A stretch of 7,748 nt of DNA. It comes from an uncultured Actinomycetes bacterium. Lineage in GTDB: Bacteria; Actinomycetota; Actinomycetes; Nanopelagicales; Nanopelagicaceae. The notes beneath the pieces are model-generated. The model saw only the letters and a program-made list of their open reading frames with translations, was not told the origin of the DNA and searched no databases. Below, one piece after another: positions 1 to 5,694 of this stretch (position 1 is the stretch's first letter; every line of letters begins with the position of its first letter). The translations under genes and the position numbers were made by a program. The stretch covers positions 1 to 7,748 of the forward strand of contig CAJBLC010000002.1 of assembly GCA_903953805.1 (NCBI GenBank). Direction: 5' to 3'.

Positions 1-973
1 CACCCAATGAGGTGGCATGAGTGAGTAAGCGCGATGATGAGCAGGCTTTATCAGCGGCATCTGCCCCCGCCTTCACCTCAAAGGAGATGATGGCGCCAAA
101 ACCCTTCATAAATGATGCCGCAACAGCATGGTGCTTATCAGTAGGCAGTCCCGGGTAGCGAACGTTCTGAACAGCGGGGTGAGAACTTAACCGCACCGCC
201 AGTTCCATCGCATTCTTTTGGGCGCGCTCAAGTCGAACATCGAGAGTACGAATTCCCCGAAGAGCGAGAAAGACTTCCATCGCTCCAGGAATAGCCCCTG
301 CTTGCTTGCGATGCAATGTAAGACGATTAAAGAGCGCATCATCATTCATCGAGAGCGCACCCATAATCAGGTCACTATGTCCGGCAATAAATTTTGTTAC
401 TGAATTCATGGAGATATCTGCACCCATGGCAAGAGGTTGCTGAAGGAGCGCTGTCGCAAAGGTATTGTCAACGCCAACGCCAATTCCTAGCGCTTTAGCA
501 GCAGGAATAATCTTTGGCAGGTCTGCCACTTCCAAAGCAGGATTTGTTGGAGATTCAATCCATAAAAAGTTTGCGCCAGGTAGTGCAGCTAATACTTCGG
601 CTGTATCTGATATATCGACATAACGAACTTCGCACGAACGTTCAGATTCCAAGCGCTTAAGCCAATACATCGTTCCGGTGTAACCATTACGTGATGCGAC
701 AATAATTGAACGATGTGGGAGTAATTCAAAGACTGCTGATATCGCGGCCATTCCTGATGAGAAGAGAAGTGTCTTCCCACCTTCAAGAGATTCAATGGCG
801 CCCTCGAGAGCACTCCAGGTCTCATTTCCAGAGCGGCCATAGCCAATCCCAGTTGGAGCGACATAGGTTGAGGTGAAGGAGACTGGAACATTCACCGCTG
901 AACCAGGTACTAAATCAGGTCGACCGGCAGCAACTACCAAAGAATCTGGCTGCCACTTCTGCTCATTGCTCAT
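1..973 (-). CDS. Cys/Met-metabolism PLP-dependent enzyme (cystathionine gamma-synthase/lyase family), C-terminus cut by window edge
   Basis: The frame is open from ATG at 971-973 to the left edge, giving 324 codons of a family that is usually about 380-400 residues. Visible family marks are the YGR segment at residues 45-47, which contributes to the neighbouring active site in the tetramer; SSGMAA at 72-77, which binds the PLP phosphate; ESPTNP at 140-145; the PLP-ring aspartate D169 in VDNTF; and the Schiff-base lysine K194 in SVTKFIAGHSD. The last visible residues, THATSLG, match the conserved SLGG segment, so roughly 60 residues are missing. The family makes or splits cystathionine in the cytosol (transsulfuration). 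Gamma-synthase (metB), gamma-lyase and O-acylhomoserine sulfhydrylase cannot be told apart safely here. The gene follows the MalY/PatB-type gene by 21 bp. That neighbour would supply the next step, cystathionine to homocysteine, which favours gamma-synthase by inference. The start is supported by a TAGGCT hexamer placed for leaderless transcription. Confidence 0.9.
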   Translation of the reverse strand, partial: MSNEQKWQPDSLVVAAGRPDLVPGSAVNVPVSFTSTYVAPTGIGYGRSGNETWSALEGAIESLEGGKTLLFSSGMAAISAVFELLPHRSIIVASRNGYTGTMYWLKRLESERSCEVRYVDISDTAEVLAALPGANFLWIESPTNPALEVADLPKIIPAAKALGIGVGVDNTFATALLQQPLAMGADISMNSVTKFIAGHSDLIMGALSMNDDALFNRLTLHRKQAGAIPGAMEVFLALRGIRTLDVRLERAQKNAMELAVRLSSHPAVQNVRYPGLPTDKHHAVAASFMKGFGAIISFEVKAGADAADKACSSSRLLTHATSLG

Positions 974-979
974 GAGGAA

Positions 980-985
980 AGCCTA
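980..985 (-). promoter_or_regulatory. Leaderless -10 hexamer TAGGCT for the cystathionine-family gene
   Basis: Read on the minus strand, TAGGCT is followed by six bases (TTCCTC) and then the ATG, so transcription would start on the A of the start codon. No Shine-Dalgarno sequence lies between them. The -35 region is weak: TTCACT at 1002-1007 with a 16-base spacer is the best candidate, and it lies inside the end of the upstream gene. The same spacing recurs at four other genes in the window. Confidence 0.55.
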
Positions 986-994
986 CTAGTCGGG

Positions 995-2164
995 TCACGC
1001 TAGTGAAGCGATGCGCCTGACTGCTTCAGCGATGATCTCTTCGCTCGTCGCGAAGTTCAATCGAACAAATTGATCGTGGCCAGGGCCGAAGGAGGCGCCG
1101 CTATTGAAGGCTACCTTCGCCTCATTGAGTAAGCGCTCGCTTGGATTTACTCCTAAGTTGAGGGCGCTGAGATCAAGCCACGCTAAATAACTGCAATCAG
1201 GAATTTGATAGCCCACCTGAGGCAACTGGCTATCAAGGAGCTCTTTGAGATAACGTCGATTTCGATCATTGGTCGCATTTGCTGCGTCCAACCAATCAGT
1301 GCACCGATATGCGACGGAGGCGGCAACGGCTCCAAAGAGTGAGGCACGCCAGAGAACTGCTGGCGGCATCGATCGAGCAATACCTTTGAATCTCTCAGAA
1401 CCAGTAACAATCTGGGCGCATTTGAGTCCTGCCAAGTTCCAACTCTTGCTCGCCGATATCACGCAGAATCCAACTTCACGTGCGGTCTCACTCACAGCAA
1501 GGAATGGCACAAAGGTATGTTCTGAGTAGACCAACGGTGCGTGGATCTCGTCGCTGACGATGATGACGTTATATTTTTTGGCGAGTTCAGCCAAAGTTGA
1601 GAGATCTTCGCGACTAAAAATCGCCCCTACTGGATTAGCTGGGTTACATAAAATGTGGGCCTTTGCACCAGATGCATAAGCCTTCTCGATAGCATCAAAG
1701 TCAAGTGAGTAGGCGAGGCCATCCCGCTTCATAGGCGCATCTACGCGACGGCATTGGAGTTCATCAATCCAATTCCCAATATTATGATAGACCGGAGAGT
1801 TAAGAACAATCCCATCTCCTGGTTGCACAAAGGTGCGCATCATTTCAACGACGCCAACACCGACATCAGTAGCAGGAAATACTGAATCGCTCTCGATCTC
1901 CCAATTCCAACGAGATTGAGCAAAGTAAGCCAGAGATTCTGCGAGTTCGGGCATCCCACCGAGATACCCGGTATCCGATTCTGCGATCATCTCGATCAAC
2001 TTCTCGCGAATAGGTAGCGCGATCTCATAATCCATCTCTGCAACAGGAAGCGGAAGCACATCATGTGAAAAGTCACGCCACTTTGCGCTTGTCCGTCCTT
2101 GGAGTTTTGCAAGTGGTGCGACAGAGAGGAATGGCGCGCTGGAATTCATCTGAGTAGTCTGCAT
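995..2164 (-). CDS. MalY/PatB-type aminotransferase (probable cystathionine beta-lyase)
   Basis: This 389-residue fold-type I PLP enzyme has full family length. It carries the PatB/MalY N-terminal pattern (KW at 28-29, LPLPVAEMD at 37-45), NPANP at 174-178, SDEIHAPLVY at 204-213 with the PLP-ring aspartate D205, the Schiff-base lysine K240 in SASKSWNLAG, and the substrate-carboxylate arginine R368 in FVRLNFA. Members cleave C-S bonds of cystathionine or cysteine, giving homocysteine or sulfide plus pyruvate and ammonia in the cytosol. Adjacency to a cystathionine gamma-synthase-family gene favours the cystathionine beta-lyase role; a general aminotransferase is the alternative. The start is ambiguous. 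ATG at 2164 has no Shine-Dalgarno sequence and no promoter hexamer. The in-frame ATG at 2147-2149 (residue 6) has CAGACT, one mismatch from TANNNT, exactly six bases upstream. The shorter form, starting MNSSA, may therefore be the real one. Confidence 0.88.
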   Translation of the reverse strand: MQTTQMNSSAPFLSVAPLAKLQGRTSAKWRDFSHDVLPLPVAEMDYEIALPIREKLIEMIAESDTGYLGGMPELAESLAYFAQSRWNWEIESDSVFPATDVGVGVVEMMRTFVQPGDGIVLNSPVYHNIGNWIDELQCRRVDAPMKRDGLAYSLDFDAIEKAYASGAKAHILCNPANPVGAIFSREDLSTLAELAKKYNVIIVSDEIHAPLVYSEHTFVPFLAVSETAREVGFCVISASKSWNLAGLKCAQIVTGSERFKGIARSMPPAVLWRASLFGAVAASVAYRCTDWLDAANATNDRNRRYLKELLDSQLPQVGYQIPDCSYLAWLDLSALNLGVNPSERLLNEAKVAFNSGASFGPGHDQFVRLNFATSEEIIAEAVRRIASLA

Positions 2165-2197
2165 GGGAATGCGTGCTCTGTAAATGAGGGCACGACG

Positions 2198-3112
2198 CTA
2201 CGAAGCAGAGTTCTCCCTGCTCTTATAGAGGCTAAGGGCAGCGGTAATGGCGAGCGTCCCAATAATGACAGCAAGGCTCAAACCAAGGGATATCTCTGGG
2301 ATATGGATACCAAGGACCTTCGGATGGCCCGTTGCGATCGCTGCCTCAAAGATCAATTTGATACCAATGAAGGCGAGAATGATCGAGAGACCTTCAGTCA
2401 GGTAGATCAACCGGGACATGAGTCCCCCGATGAGGAAGTAGAGCTGGCGCAATCCCATTAAGGCGAAGACATTGGCAGTAACGATGACATAAGGGTTGCG
2501 AGTCAGACCAAAGATGGCTGGAATAGAGTCAAAGGCGAAAAGTACATTCGTGATAGCAATTGCAGAGAGCGCTACAACGAAGGTAGATGCTCCCTTATTT
2601 TTAATAAATGTGATGGCGCGACCCTCATGCCACTCCTCTTCTTCGCTCTCGCGAAAGAGTTGTACCGCGGTGTAGATCAGAAATCCGCCGAAGAGGAAGA
2701 AGATGGCTTGAAAGCGATTGACGATTGCAGATCCTGCGGCAATAAAGATTCCTCGCAAGAAGAGTGATGAGACTATTCCAATGAGCAGAACGAGCTCTTC
2801 TTTCTCCTTCTGCACCTTTAACCGACCGAGAATCAAAATAAAGATAAAGAGATTGTCGAAGGAGAGTGAGTACTCGGTGACCCAACCAGCAAAATATTCA
2901 GATCGCGCTTGTTCGGTTGCCCAGATTCCAAGAGTAAATCCAAATGCAATGGCCAGTGCAATATAGAGAAGGACCCAGATTGTCGCCTTCTTCAGCGTTG
3001 TCTCTTTATGACGATCTTTATACGCCATGAAAAAATCGAAGGTGAGGAAGAGCCCGAGACCGGCGAGAGTGACTACCCATGCGGTAGTACTGACAGAAGC
3101 GCTTGAGTTCAT
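2198..3112 (-). CDS. TerC/Alx-family integral membrane protein, probable metal (Mn) exporter
   Basis: This 304-residue polytopic membrane protein has roughly eight to nine hydrophobic segments, for example near residues 10-30, 45-65, 83-97, 106-127, 135-152, 177-200, 208-230, 242-260 and 276-295. TerC-family signatures are clear: SLSFDNLFIF at 82-91 with acidic D86, LFAFDSIPAI at 191-200 with D195, and EGLSIILAFIGIKLI at 240-254. Conserved membrane aspartates in this family are thought to bind divalent metal. Relatives include E. coli Alx and Bacillus MeeF/MeeY, which export manganese; the tellurite-resistance name is historical. The acidic cluster at 156-160 lies in a cytoplasmic loop. The gene sits 25 bp after msrA and 33 bp before the PatB-like gene. 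Its start is supported by TAATCT exactly six bases upstream. The substrate is inferred from the family and was not seen directly. Confidence 0.9.
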   Translation of the reverse strand: MNSSASVSTTAWVVTLAGLGLFLTFDFFMAYKDRHKETTLKKATIWVLLYIALAIAFGFTLGIWATEQARSEYFAGWVTEYSLSFDNLFIFILILGRLKVQKEKEELVLLIGIVSSLFLRGIFIAAGSAIVNRFQAIFFLFGGFLIYTAVQLFRESEEEEWHEGRAITFIKNKGASTFVVALSAIAITNVLFAFDSIPAIFGLTRNPYVIVTANVFALMGLRQLYFLIGGLMSRLIYLTEGLSIILAFIGIKLIFEAAIATGHPKVLGIHIPEISLGLSLAVIIGTLAITAALSLYKSRENSAS

Positions 3113-3118
3113 CGGTGC

Positions 3119-3124
3119 AGATTA
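3119..3124 (-). promoter_or_regulatory. Leaderless -10 hexamer TAATCT for the TerC-family gene
   Basis: On the minus strand TAATCT is followed by GCACCG and then ATG. This gives the same six-base spacing as the other leaderless starts here and places the transcript 5' end on the start codon. It lies in the 25-bp gap after msrA, so the TerC-family gene can be transcribed independently as well as by read-through. No clear -35 element is visible. Confidence 0.55.
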
Positions 3125-3137
3125 ACGAGTGACGATG

Positions 3138-3668
3138 TCATTGCTGGATGGGACTGGATGGGAAAGGCACACCGGTTGATGAGTGGCAGTCATAGCCATT
3201 CGGATTCTTCGCCAAATACTTCTGGTGATACTCCTCTGCTAACCAATAAGGATGTCCATCTGCGGGAGTAATCTCCGAGACGATCTCGCCGATACCTTGC
3301 GCATGGAGCGCGATCTGATAGAGATCACGACTCTTCATCGCCTTCGCCATCTGTTGGTCAGATGTTGTGAAGATTGCGCTGCGATATTGAGTGCCGATAT
3401 CGCCACCTTGCTGATTGAGCGAGGTTGGATCGTGCATGGTCCAAAACTCTTCGAGCAGGCGCTCATAGGTGATGAGCTCTGAATCAAAGGTCACGGCAAC
3501 AGTTTCAGCATGACCTGTGACCCCCGTGCAGACCTGTTCGTAATTTGGCGACGGACGAGCTCCACCCATATAGCCAACTGAGGTCTCGCTGACGCCTGCT
3601 AACTTCCAAAAACGACGTTCGGCGCCCCAGAAACATCCGGTGGCGAAGTAGGCGATCTCTGTGCTCAT
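3138..3668 (-). CDS. msrA: Peptide methionine-(S)-S-oxide reductase MsrA
   Basis: This 176-residue cytosolic enzyme reduces the S-epimer of methionine sulfoxide in proteins and free methionine, with electrons normally from thioredoxin. The catalytic motif GCFWGAE is at residues 11-17 with nucleophile C12. Other family marks are SVGYMGG at 30-36, GHAETV at 52-57 with conserved E55, GTQYRSAIF at 92-100, AEEYHQKYL at 144-152 and the C-terminal GYDCHSS. C161 in that segment is the likely resolving cysteine, and C47 is a further cysteine. The length is normal and no MsrB is fused. It is the first gene of the minus-strand group, divergent from tRNA-Arg. AAGAAT, one mismatch from TANNNT, lies six bases before the ATG at 3675-3680, so it may also be leaderless. 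Confidence 0.96.
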   Translation of the reverse strand: MSTEIAYFATGCFWGAERRFWKLAGVSETSVGYMGGARPSPNYEQVCTGVTGHAETVAVTFDSELITYERLLEEFWTMHDPTSLNQQGGDIGTQYRSAIFTTSDQQMAKAMKSRDLYQIALHAQGIGEIVSEITPADGHPYWLAEEYHQKYLAKNPNGYDCHSSTGVPFPSSPIQQ

Positions 3669-3674
3669 CTGCCA

Positions 3675-3680
3675 ATTCTT
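3675..3680 (-). promoter_or_regulatory. Possible leaderless -10 (AAGAAT) for msrA
   Basis: AAGAAT is followed by TGGCAG and the msrA ATG, the spacing seen at the five better sites. It departs from TANNNT at the first base, so support comes mostly from position. No Shine-Dalgarno sequence is present as an alternative. Confidence 0.3.
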
Positions 3681-3706
3681 GCACTGATACCCTTGATCTC
3701 GCGCAA

Positions 3707-3712
3707 TACTCT
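3707..3712 (+). promoter_or_regulatory. Probable -10 (TACTCT) of tRNA-Arg
   Basis: TACTCT lies so that transcription would begin near 3719, about five bases before the mature tRNA 5' end. The same octamer AATACTCT occurs at the whiB1 promoter 180 bp downstream. No good -35 is visible; TTGCAC at 3680-3685 is too far away, with a 21-base spacer. Confidence 0.45.
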
Positions 3713-3723
3713 TTACAACCCGA

Positions 3724-3795
3724 GCCCCCGTAGCTCAGGGGATAGAGCACCGCCCTCCGGAGGCGGGTGCACAGGTTCGAATCCTGTCGGGGGCA
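3724..3795 (+). tRNA. tRNA-Arg (anticodon CCG)
   Basis: A full cloverleaf can be drawn by eye. The acceptor stem is GCCCCCG (3724-3730) with CGGGGGC (3788-3794), and the discriminator is A3795. The D stem is GCTC (3733-3736) with GAGC (3745-3748). The anticodon stem is CCGCC (3750-3754) with GGCGG (3762-3766) around loop CTCCGGA, which gives anticodon CCG at 3757-3759. The T arm is ACAGG-TTCGAAT-CCTGT (3771-3787). The variable loop is four bases. CCA is not encoded. It decodes the arginine codon CGG. All stems pair perfectly. I saw no second copy of its 3' end in the window that would suggest an attachment site. Confidence 0.97.
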
Positions 3796-3803
3796 CTTTG
3801 GTG

Positions 3804-3826
3804 ATGAGGGGCACGCCCCATTTCAT
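3804..3826 (+). terminator. Hairpin after tRNA-Arg, possible terminator
   Basis: GGGG (3808-3811) pairs with CCCC (3816-3819) around a CACG loop. The flanking ATGA (3804-3807) can pair with TCAT (3823-3826) across a three-base bulge. It sits 8 bases after the tRNA. There is no real T-tract, only TTT inside the bulge and stem, so it may act as a processing or weak termination hairpin. Confidence 0.4.
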
Positions 3827-3885
3827 GAACAAATGAGCAAAGTCTCAGCAAATATCCTTGTGAACTGAGGTGAGCACTGCGAGAA

Positions 3886-3891
3886 TACTCT
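3886..3891 (+). promoter_or_regulatory. Candidate -10 (TACTCT) for whiB1
   Basis: TACTCT fits the TANNNT pattern and predicts transcription start near 3898, giving a leader of about 63 bases. It shares AATACTCT with the tRNA-Arg promoter. The -35 region is unconvincing: TTGTGA at 3858-3863 would need a 22-base spacer. TATCCT at 3853-3858 is an alternative hexamer. Confidence 0.35.
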
Positions 3892-3898
3892 CCTGACC

Positions 3899-3928
3899 GA
3901 TAGTGAATGGGTTCTCTCAACCACTATC
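3899..3928 (+). promoter_or_regulatory. Stem-loop in the whiB1 leader
   Basis: GATAGT (3899-3904) pairs with ACTATC (3923-3928), and inside it GGTT (3910-3913) pairs with AACC (3919-3922) around a CTCTC loop. This makes ten base pairs with a five-base bulge on the left arm. It lies at or next to the predicted transcript 5' end and 15 bases before the Shine-Dalgarno sequence. It could stabilise the mRNA, bind a regulator as DNA, or be incidental. Confidence 0.4.
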
Positions 3929-3943
3929 CATCTTCCCCAACAT

Positions 3944-3950
3944 AAAGGAG
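3944..3950 (+). promoter_or_regulatory. Shine-Dalgarno AAAGGAG for whiB1
   Basis: AAAGGAG is the best anti-16S match seen upstream of any start in the window. It ends ten bases before the ATG at 3961 and fixes that start. It marks whiB1 as a leadered gene among mostly leaderless neighbours. Confidence 0.75.
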
Positions 3951-3960
3951 CTGACCACGC

Positions 3961-4230
3961 ATGGATTGGCGTCACGAATCAGCTTGCCGCGAAGAAGACC
4001 CTGAGCTCTTCTTTCCCATTGGAAATACCGGCCCCGCCCTTGCTCAAATTGAAGAGGCGAAGAAGGTCTGTAATCGCTGCGTCGTAAAAGATGCCTGCTT
4101 GGCCTGGGCGCTCGAATCTGGACAGGATGCTGGAGTCTGGGGCGGTCTATCTGAGGATGAACGTCGCGCTATGAAGCGTCGCGCTGCGCGTAACCGCGCT
4201 CGTATGCTCGAACAGCAGCAGAACTTTTAA
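3961..4230 (+). CDS. whiB1: WhiB1-type iron-sulfur transcription factor
   Basis: This 89-residue protein has the four cluster cysteines C9, C37, C40 and C46 (C-x27-C-x2-C-x5-C), the turn motif GVWGG at 58-62, and a basic C-terminal tail (KRRAARNRAR, residues 71-80) for DNA contact. Its opening residues MDWRH, the segment DPELFFP (13-19), GPALAQI (24-30) and the stretch around GVWGG match my recollection of Mycobacterium tuberculosis WhiB1 almost residue for residue, so the subfamily call is firm. WhiB1 carries a nitric-oxide-sensitive [4Fe-4S] cluster, binds the primary sigma factor region 4, and is essential in mycobacteria. A strong Shine-Dalgarno sequence sets the start. The gene is convergent with argG, with only 11 bp between their ends, and follows tRNA-Arg on the same strand. 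Confidence 0.96.
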   Translation: MDWRHESACREEDPELFFPIGNTGPALAQIEEAKKVCNRCVVKDACLAWALESGQDAGVWGGLSEDERRAMKRRAARNRARMLEQQQNF

Positions 4231-4241
4231 TACCCGCGTAA

Positions 4242-5588
4242 TTACTCGAGCTCACCAATCAATTTAAATTGACCTTCTCCAGTTAACTGGCCTTGGCGGC
4301 TATAGAGCTCTAACTTCGCACGAGTATCGGCGATATCTAGATTTCTCATTGTGAGCTGGCCAATGCGATCAGTCGGTCCAAAGGCGGCATCTTCCGTGCG
4401 CTCCATCGAGAGCTTCTCTGGGTGGTAGCTCAGCGCTGGTCCCGTTGTATTGATGACCGAGTAGTCATCTCCGCGACGAAGGCGAAGAGTGACCTCACCG
4501 GTAATCGCAGATGCAACCCAACGGGTCAGTGATTCACGGAGCATAAGCGCCTGTGGATCAAACCAACGACCTTCGTAGAGAAGGCGGCCAAGACGGCGTC
4601 CCTCAGCATGGTAATTCGCAATGGTGTCTTCATTATGGATAGCGCTAATTAAACGCTCATATGCAATAAAGAGCAGAGCCATTCCTGGCGCTTCATAAAT
4701 ACCGCGGCTCTTCGCTTCAATAATTCGGTTCTCAATTTGGTCAGCCATGCCGAGACCGTGGCGGCCACCAATTGCATTTGCTTCCTGCATCAATGCAACG
4801 GAATCTGTAAAAGCCACACCATTAATTGCGACCGGACGACCTTGAGCAAATTCAATGCGGACATCCTCGGTGGCAATTGCAACAGCTGGATCCCAGAACT
4901 TCACGCCCATAATTGGCTCAACGATTTCAAGTGATGCATCGAGCTCTTCTAACTTCTTCGCCTCATGGGTCGCACCTAAAATATTGGCATCTGTTGAATA
5001 GGCCTTCTCAGTGCTATCGCGATACGGCAAGTTGTTCGCGACCAACCACTCAGACATCTCTTTACGTCCGCCGAGTTCATTGACGAAATCATTATCAAGC
5101 CACGGCTTGTAGATGCGAAGTGATGGATTGGCGAGCAATCCATAACGATAGAAACGTTCAATGTCATTGCCTTTATATGTCGAGCCATCGCCCCAAATGG
5201 AGACTTGATCTTCCAACATGGCACGAACAAGGAGTGTTCCCGTGACTGCTCTTCCAAGTGGAGTTGTATTGAAGTATTGCTTTCCACCTGAACGAATATG
5301 GAATGCACCGCAGGCGATTGCAGCAAGGCCTTCTTCAACGAGTGCTAATTTGCAATCAACAAGTCGGGCACCTTCCGCGCCATATGCCTTTGCGCGAGAT
5401 GGAACAGAATCAATATCTGGTTCGTCATATTGGCCAAGGTCGGCGGTATAGGTGAATGGGACTGCGCCCTTTGAGCGCATCCATGCAACGGCGACCGAGG
5501 TATCAAGTCCACCTGAGAATGCAATACCCACGCGCTCCCCGACTGGCAGGGATGCGAGGACTTTGGCATGTGTCGTCGAGGTGCTCAT
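4242..5588 (-). CDS. argG: Argininosuccinate synthase, long (E. coli-like) type
   Basis: The product is 448 residues. It ligates citrulline and aspartate using ATP to form argininosuccinate, the penultimate step of arginine synthesis, in the cytosol. The PP-loop AFSGGLDTS is at residues 23-31. Other conserved segments are YFNTTPLGRAVTGT (105-118), IWGDGSTYKGNDIERF (131-146), YSTDANILGATHEAK (197-211), GGRHGLGMADQIENR and SRGIYEAPGMALL. Length and wording match E. coli ArgG as I remember it, not the roughly 400-residue form common in Actinobacteria and Bacillus. No other arginine gene is adjacent. TAGACT six bases before the ATG supports this start and a leaderless mRNA. The 3' end nearly touches that of whiB1. 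Confidence 0.97.
   Translation of the reverse strand: MSTSTTHAKVLASLPVGERVGIAFSGGLDTSVAVAWMRSKGAVPFTYTADLGQYDEPDIDSVPSRAKAYGAEGARLVDCKLALVEEGLAAIACGAFHIRSGGKQYFNTTPLGRAVTGTLLVRAMLEDQVSIWGDGSTYKGNDIERFYRYGLLANPSLRIYKPWLDNDFVNELGGRKEMSEWLVANNLPYRDSTEKAYSTDANILGATHEAKKLEELDASLEIVEPIMGVKFWDPAVAIATEDVRIEFAQGRPVAINGVAFTDSVALMQEANAIGGRHGLGMADQIENRIIEAKSRGIYEAPGMALLFIAYERLISAIHNEDTIANYHAEGRRLGRLLYEGRWFDPQALMLRESLTRWVASAITGEVTLRLRRGDDYSVINTTGPALSYHPEKLSMERTEDAAFGPTDRIGQLTMRNLDIADTRAKLELYSRQGQLTGEGQFKLIGELE
4259..4290. repeat. Two perfect palindromes at the 3' end of argG
   Basis: TCAATTTAAATTGA (4259-4272) and CCAGTTAACTGG (4279-4290) are each perfectly self-complementary and six bases apart. They lie within the last 17 codons of argG, just beyond the whiB1 stop. 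With no loop and no T-tract they are not classic terminators. They may simply follow from the codons used. Confidence 0.4.
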
Positions 5589-5594
5589 CCACCA

Positions 5595-5600
5595 AGTCTA
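5595..5600 (-). promoter_or_regulatory. Leaderless -10 hexamer TAGACT for argG
   Basis: On the minus strand TAGACT is followed by TGGTGG and the argG ATG, again with six-base spacing. GGTGG abuts the ATG too closely to act as a Shine-Dalgarno sequence. The octamer TTAGACTT recurs upstream of the gene starting at 7687. Confidence 0.55.
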
Positions 5601-5682
5601 ACGCGAGAGTGCGGGCCAAAATTCTCAGGAAATCTTGATCAAAAATCCTGTAGATCTCGCTTTGCCTGCTCCATTTCCCACA

Positions 5683-5688
5683 TACCCT
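5683..5688 (+). promoter_or_regulatory. Leaderless -10 hexamer TACCCT for the exported protein
   Basis: TACCCT is followed by TCTGGC and the ATG at 5695. TTTGCC at 5661-5666 with a 16-base spacer is a possible -35. This placement and the signal peptide agree on the ATG at 5695 over the in-frame TTG at 5635. Confidence 0.55.
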
Positions 5689-5694
5689 TCTGGC

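Noticed and set aside
2099..2461. Plus-strand frame of 120 codons across the PatB-like/TerC junction
   Set aside because: It overlaps two well-supported genes in antisense and shows no recognisable protein features.
3724..3795. tRNA-Arg as an integration site for a mobile element
   Set aside because: I looked for a second copy of the tRNA 3' end and for integrase-like genes in the window and saw neither. The neighbours are housekeeping genes.
3858..3876. CRP-like half-site TGTGA upstream of whiB1
   Set aside because: The second half does not match TCACA at the proper spacing, so it is not a credible operator.
3735..3920. Minus-strand frame of 61 codons over the tRNA
   Set aside because: It covers most of the tRNA-Arg gene and its downstream hairpin. 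The peptide has no features and is a chance frame.
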